NCBI GenBank assembly: GCA_003229755.1
Contig: QIFJ01000046.1
Location: 1-7,952, forward strand
Direction: 5' to 3'
Source: Pseudomonadota bacterium
GTDB taxonomy: Bacteria > BMS3Abin14
Length of the DNA: 7,952 nucleotides
The position numbers and the translations under genes are program-made. Below the pieces are notes generated by a model, which saw only the letters and a program-made list of their open reading frames with translations, was not told the origin of the DNA and did no database searches. Every line of letters starts with the position of its first letter. Positions within the stretch are counted from its first letter, which is position 1. Shown in pieces: positions 5,138-7,952 of the stretch.

Positions 5138-5869
5138 TTACTTGAACAACTCCACTATTTCACTGTAACCCTTCTCGATGGCCAGATCCGGGGGAGTCAT
5201 ATCGTTCTTGTTTCTGATGGAGGCATCTACACCCGAAGCAAGGAGAAGTTTGACTACATCCGGCATGTTTGCCGAGACAGCGACGTGAAGAGGCGTCCAG
5301 CCCCTGTTGTCCACAGCGTTAACATCGGCGCCGTTTATGATTAACAGCTCGGAATATGCCCTGTCCTCACGAACAGCCATGTGTAGAGGGGTTGCACCAC
5401 CCGCGGTCCTTGCCTTCACATCGGCGCCTGCATTTACCAACATCACCGAGATATCCCTCTGGCCGTTCATTTCGGCAGCCAGGAGAGGGCTTATTCCGGA
5501 ATCATCCTTTATATTTACGTTGGCGCCCTTTTTTATCAACAGCTCCACAACCTCTATGTGCCGTCCCTGAACCGCCTTGAGGAGAGGCGTTGCTCCGTCG
5601 AGGTTTCTTGCGTCAATGGGGGCTCCACTGTCGATCAGAAGCTCGGTAACCTCCCAGTGCCCGTTGATGGCCGACAGATGAAGGGGTGTAAAGCTGCCCC
5701 TGCTCCTGGCCATGGCATCTTCCGGATTCTGCCTGAGCAGGGTTCTGACTTTCTCCACGTCACCCCTGTTGGCTGCGAGGAACAGCGCCGGAGAACCCAG
5801 GGAGGGACGTACCCACGCGGCGACCAGGAAAACCGCAATTATTAATATTAATCGCTTTCTCATTTGCAT
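5138..5869 (-). CDS. Exported ankyrin-repeat protein
   Basis: A 243-residue protein of unknown specific role. Residues 1-25 look like a Sec signal peptide: basic MRKR, a hydrophobic run LILIIAVFLVAAW, and a likely cut after SLG at 25. There is no lipobox Cys, so the mature protein should be soluble in the periplasm. The rest is a near-continuous ankyrin array with 33-residue spacing: about 26-57, 58-90, 91-123, 124-156, 157-188, 189-221, and a C-terminal cap at 222-243. The core TPLH or TPLL and ELLI..GA(D/N)VN signatures are clear. The fifth repeat is one residue short. Ankyrin repeats bind proteins, so a scaffold or inhibitor role is likely, but no partner is shown. ATG 5869 is used, ATG 5863 is equally possible, and neither has a visible Shine-Dalgarno. 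It lies 57 bp after sdhB in the same direction and may be co-transcribed. A periplasmic ankyrin protein (AnkB) supports catalase in Pseudomonas; no equivalent link is visible here. Confidence 0.9.
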   Translation of the reverse strand: MQMRKRLILIIAVFLVAAWVRPSLGSPALFLAANRGDVEKVRTLLRQNPEDAMARSRGSFTPLHLSAINGHWEVTELLIDSGAPIDARNLDGATPLLKAVQGRHIEVVELLIKKGANVNIKDDSGISPLLAAEMNGQRDISVMLVNAGADVKARTAGGATPLHMAVREDRAYSELLIINGADVNAVDNRGWTPLHVAVSANMPDVVKLLLASGVDASIRNKNDMTPPDLAIEKGYSEIVELFK

Positions 5870-5926
5870 TATCGATAAGACAACATGCGGCGGTATAAAA
5901 TTGAAACAGCAGGATCGAATTCAAAT

Positions 5927-6694
5927 CTATGAGAAAAGTGCCTTCAGATACTCCCGGTTGAGTCGCGCGATAAATTTGACATCGATCCCCTTGGGGCAGG
6001 CTGCCTGGCATTCGTAATGATTTGTGCAGCCGCCGAAACCGCACTCTTCCATGGCAGTGATCATGTTATTAATGCGTTCTTTTGCCTCCACCTTTCCCTG
6101 GGGAAGTGCCGCTAGCTGGGCAACTTTGGCGCCTGTGAAAAGCATAGCGGCTCCATTGGGACAGGCCGCGGCGCAGGCCCCGCAGCCGATGCATTCGGCA
6201 GCGTCCATGGCATAATCCGCATCCTCTTTGGAAATGAGTATGGAATTACCGTCGGGTGCCGCTCCCGTTCTTACGGAAACGTAACCGCCGGCCTCGATTA
6301 TCCTTTCAAGTGCGCTGCGGTCAACCATGACGTCTTTCAGGATCGGGAAAGCCTTTGCCTTCCACGGTTCAATGTAGATCGTGTCACCGTCGCTGAATTT
6401 TCGCATGTGTAACTGACAGACCGTAGTCCTCTCCTGGCCCCCATGAGGAACCCCGTTGATCACCTGCGAACAGGTTCCGCAGATCCCCTCCCGGCAGTCG
6501 TGGTCGAATACTATCGGCTCCCTGTCCTCTTTAATAAGATCCTCATTCACCACATCGAGCATCTCCAGGAAGGAGTGGTGTTCGGTTATGTCTCTCGCAA
6601 GATAGGTTTCAAACCGGCCTGGTTCATCGGGTCCGGCCTGACGCCAGACTATCAGTTTAAGGGTCATCGTCCGGTGAGCATTCTGAGGACTCAT
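5927..6694 (-). CDS. sdhB: Succinate dehydrogenase/fumarate reductase iron-sulfur subunit
   Basis: Carries electrons between the flavin subunit and membrane quinone in complex II (succinate to fumarate, or the reverse), on the cytoplasmic side of the membrane. The product is 255 aa with all three clusters' ligands visible. The [2Fe-2S] ferredoxin domain has C67-x4-C72-x2-C75 and C93. The [4Fe-4S] motif is C168-x2-C171-x2-C174-x3-C178-P. The [3Fe-4S] region is C223-x5-C229-x3-C233-P with the third [4Fe-4S] partner at the CP pairs, and there is an extra Cys218. The text (DHDCREGICGTCS, NHYECQAACPKG) is of the type seen in Geobacter and Bacteroides complex II rather than E. coli. ATG 6694 overlaps the sdhA stop as TAATG and has AAGGAG 9 nt upstream inside sdhA, so it beats Met10 (6667) as the start. 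The direction of the reaction, and so sdh versus frd, cannot be told from sequence. Confidence 0.95.
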   Translation of the reverse strand: MSPQNAHRTMTLKLIVWRQAGPDEPGRFETYLARDITEHHSFLEMLDVVNEDLIKEDREPIVFDHDCREGICGTCSQVINGVPHGGQERTTVCQLHMRKFSDGDTIYIEPWKAKAFPILKDVMVDRSALERIIEAGGYVSVRTGAAPDGNSILISKEDADYAMDAAECIGCGACAAACPNGAAMLFTGAKVAQLAALPQGKVEAKERINNMITAMEECGFGGCTNHYECQAACPKGIDVKFIARLNREYLKALFS

Positions 6695-7952
6695 TATTTG
6701 TAACTCCTTACGGCTGGTTCGACATTCTCGAACTTCAATTGTTCCTTGTGCACCACCGGCTCGTTACCTGTACCCTTAAATTCCCAGGCAGCAGAATAAC
6801 TGAAATTCTCGTCGTCACGCGTAGCCTCACCCTCCGGTGTCTGATACTCAACTCTGAAGTGGCCGCCGCACGACTCCTCCCTGTGGAGAGCGTCGCGGCT
6901 TAAAAGCTCTGCAAACTCAAGAAAATCAGCAACCCGACCGGCATTCTCCAGCTGCTGGTTTATCTCTGATCCGTTACCGGTAACTTTTACATTATCCCAG
7001 AACTCCTGCCGTATGGCCGGAATCTTTTCAATGACCCCGGTAAGGCTATCTTTGCTTCGGACCATACCTGCGTTTTCCCACATCAGTGCGCCCAGTTCCC
7101 GCATGAATTCTGTCACTGTCCGGTTTCCGTTAACGTCCAGCAGTCTCTGAGCATCAGCCTTCACTTCCTCGATGGACACAGAGCACTCGGGGCTTTCTTC
7201 TGCAAGCATGCCTGGAGTGGTCTGGTCAAGGTAACCGGAGATGGTATACGGAATTACAAAATAACCGTCGGCAAGACCCTGCATGAGGGCGCTTGCCCCC
7301 AGCCTGTTCGCCCCGTGCACAGAATAATTGGCCTCGCCCAGCACAAAGAGTCCCGGAATATTGCTCATGAGGTTGTAATCCACCCAAAGACCACCCATCG
7401 AGTAGTGAGGAGCAGGATAGATCCGCATAGGGACCTTGTAGCCGTTCTCTGCTGTGATCTGTTCGTACATCTCGAAGAGGTTGCCGTACCTTTCACGGAT
7501 CATATCCTCGCCAAGCCTCTTTATGGGATCACGGAAATCAAGGTATACACCACGCCCGCCGGGTCCGACACCCCTCTCATCGTCGCATTGCTCTTTTGCC
7601 GCCCGGGAAGATATATCCCGGGGGGCGAGGTTCCCGAAGCTCGGATATTTCCTCTCGAGATAGTAGTCCCTGTCCTCTTCGGGAATCTCATTGGGCGGCC
7701 GCGTCTCACCGTGGTTCCTGGGAACCCAGCATCTCCCGTCGTTTCTAAGGGACTCGGACATGAGGGTGAGTTTGGACTGGTAGTCACCTGACTGTGGTAT
7801 GCATGTGGGGTGTATTTGCGTATAGCAGGGGTTAGCAAAGTAGGCTCCTTTTCTGTGGGCCTTCCATATGGCTGTGACGCTGCATCCCATGGCGTTGGTG
7901 GAGAGGTAGTATACGTTTACATAACCGCCTGTACAGAGCAGGACGGCATCAC
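6694..7952 (-). CDS. sdhA: Succinate dehydrogenase/fumarate reductase flavoprotein subunit (5' part outside window)
   Basis: Catalytic subunit of complex II, with covalently bound FAD, which interconverts succinate and fumarate. The 418 visible residues are roughly the last two thirds of a protein of about 640 aa; the frame is open to the right edge and begins DAVLLCTGG, so ATG 7890 (MGCSVTAI) is internal. The N-terminal FAD dinucleotide fold and the FAD-linking His lie outside. Active-site blocks present are IHPTCIP (HPT at 7804-7812), DFRDPIKRLG with the likely proton-shuttle Arg (7531-7533), APHYSMGG with the substrate-binding His (7405-7407), and GANRLGASALMQG with its Arg (7303-7305). 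The C-terminus FENVEPAVRSYK is typical. It belongs with the Geobacter/Bacteroides-type enzymes. sdhB follows with a 1-nt overlap; a cytochrome b subunit gene (sdhC) would be expected upstream, beyond the right edge. Confidence 0.95.
   Translation of the reverse strand, partial: DAVLLCTGGYVNVYYLSTNAMGCSVTAIWKAHRKGAYFANPCYTQIHPTCIPQSGDYQSKLTLMSESLRNDGRCWVPRNHGETRPPNEIPEEDRDYYLERKYPSFGNLAPRDISSRAAKEQCDDERGVGPGGRGVYLDFRDPIKRLGEDMIRERYGNLFEMYEQITAENGYKVPMRIYPAPHYSMGGLWVDYNLMSNIPGLFVLGEANYSVHGANRLGASALMQGLADGYFVIPYTISGYLDQTTPGMLAEESPECSVSIEEVKADAQRLLDVNGNRTVTEFMRELGALMWENAGMVRSKDSLTGVIEKIPAIRQEFWDNVKVTGNGSEINQQLENAGRVADFLEFAELLSRDALHREESCGGHFRVEYQTPEGEATRDDENFSYSAAWEFKGTGNEPVVHKEQLKFENVEPAVRSYK
6704..6709 (-). 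promoter_or_regulatory. Ribosome binding site of sdhB inside sdhA
   Basis: AAGGAG on the minus strand, 9 nt before ATG 6694 and within the last codons of sdhA. With the TAATG overlap it indicates translational coupling of the two subunits. Confidence 0.85.

Noticed and set aside
7315..7791. 158-codon open frame antisense to sdhA
   Set aside because: It is opposite highly conserved active-site blocks of sdhA and has no motif of its own.

Overview
The window looks like ordinary chromosome of an anaerobic or microaerophilic Gram-negative bacterium. The best guess is Desulfobacterota (the former Deltaproteobacteria), but this is inference from gene content and is not proved. It rests on a monomeric NADP-isocitrate dehydrogenase (also known from Desulfobacter), an SdhAB/FrdAB pair of the non-enterobacterial type, a rubrerythrin, a bacterial SMUG1-type uracil-DNA glycosylase, a receiver-PilZ protein, and repeat-decorated intergenic DNA. 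No phage, insertion sequence, CRISPR array, tRNA or rRNA is visible.

Layout from left to right: (1) icd on the + strand, missing only its first few codons. It ends at a strong 13-bp hairpin that can serve as a terminator from both sides. (2) A minus-strand pair, rubrerythrin (rbr) then a SMUG1-family DNA glycosylase, 21 bp apart and converging on icd. Upstream of rbr are a good ribosome binding site, a recognisable -35/-10 pair and a perfect 7-1-7 palindrome just past the predicted transcription start. (3) A 692-bp non-coding stretch between rbr and the next gene, holding four separate tracts of 7-bp-period tandem repeats and a roughly 50-bp imperfect palindromic element. (4) A + strand gene with a degenerate receiver domain fused to a PilZ domain, starting at TTG. 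(5) A minus-strand block read from right to left: sdhA (its 5' part lies outside the window), sdhB (overlapping it at TAATG), and a small exported ankyrin-repeat protein.

How the genes fit together: icd and sdhAB are TCA-cycle enzymes on opposite sides of the window, consistent with an organism that runs oxidative TCA reactions. The rbr-SMUG1 pair joins peroxide removal to repair of deaminated or oxidised pyrimidines (uracil, 5-hydroxymethyluracil), which suggests an oxidative-stress unit. The receiver-PilZ protein is probably a c-di-GMP-linked or protein-interaction regulator, but several signature residues are altered. The exported ankyrin protein follows sdhB closely enough to be co-transcribed, but its role is unknown. 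The points most worth a second look are the rbr-SMUG1 unit with its operator-like palindrome, the heptamer repeat tracts, and the degenerate receiver-PilZ protein. Nothing here amounts to a clearly new multi-gene system.
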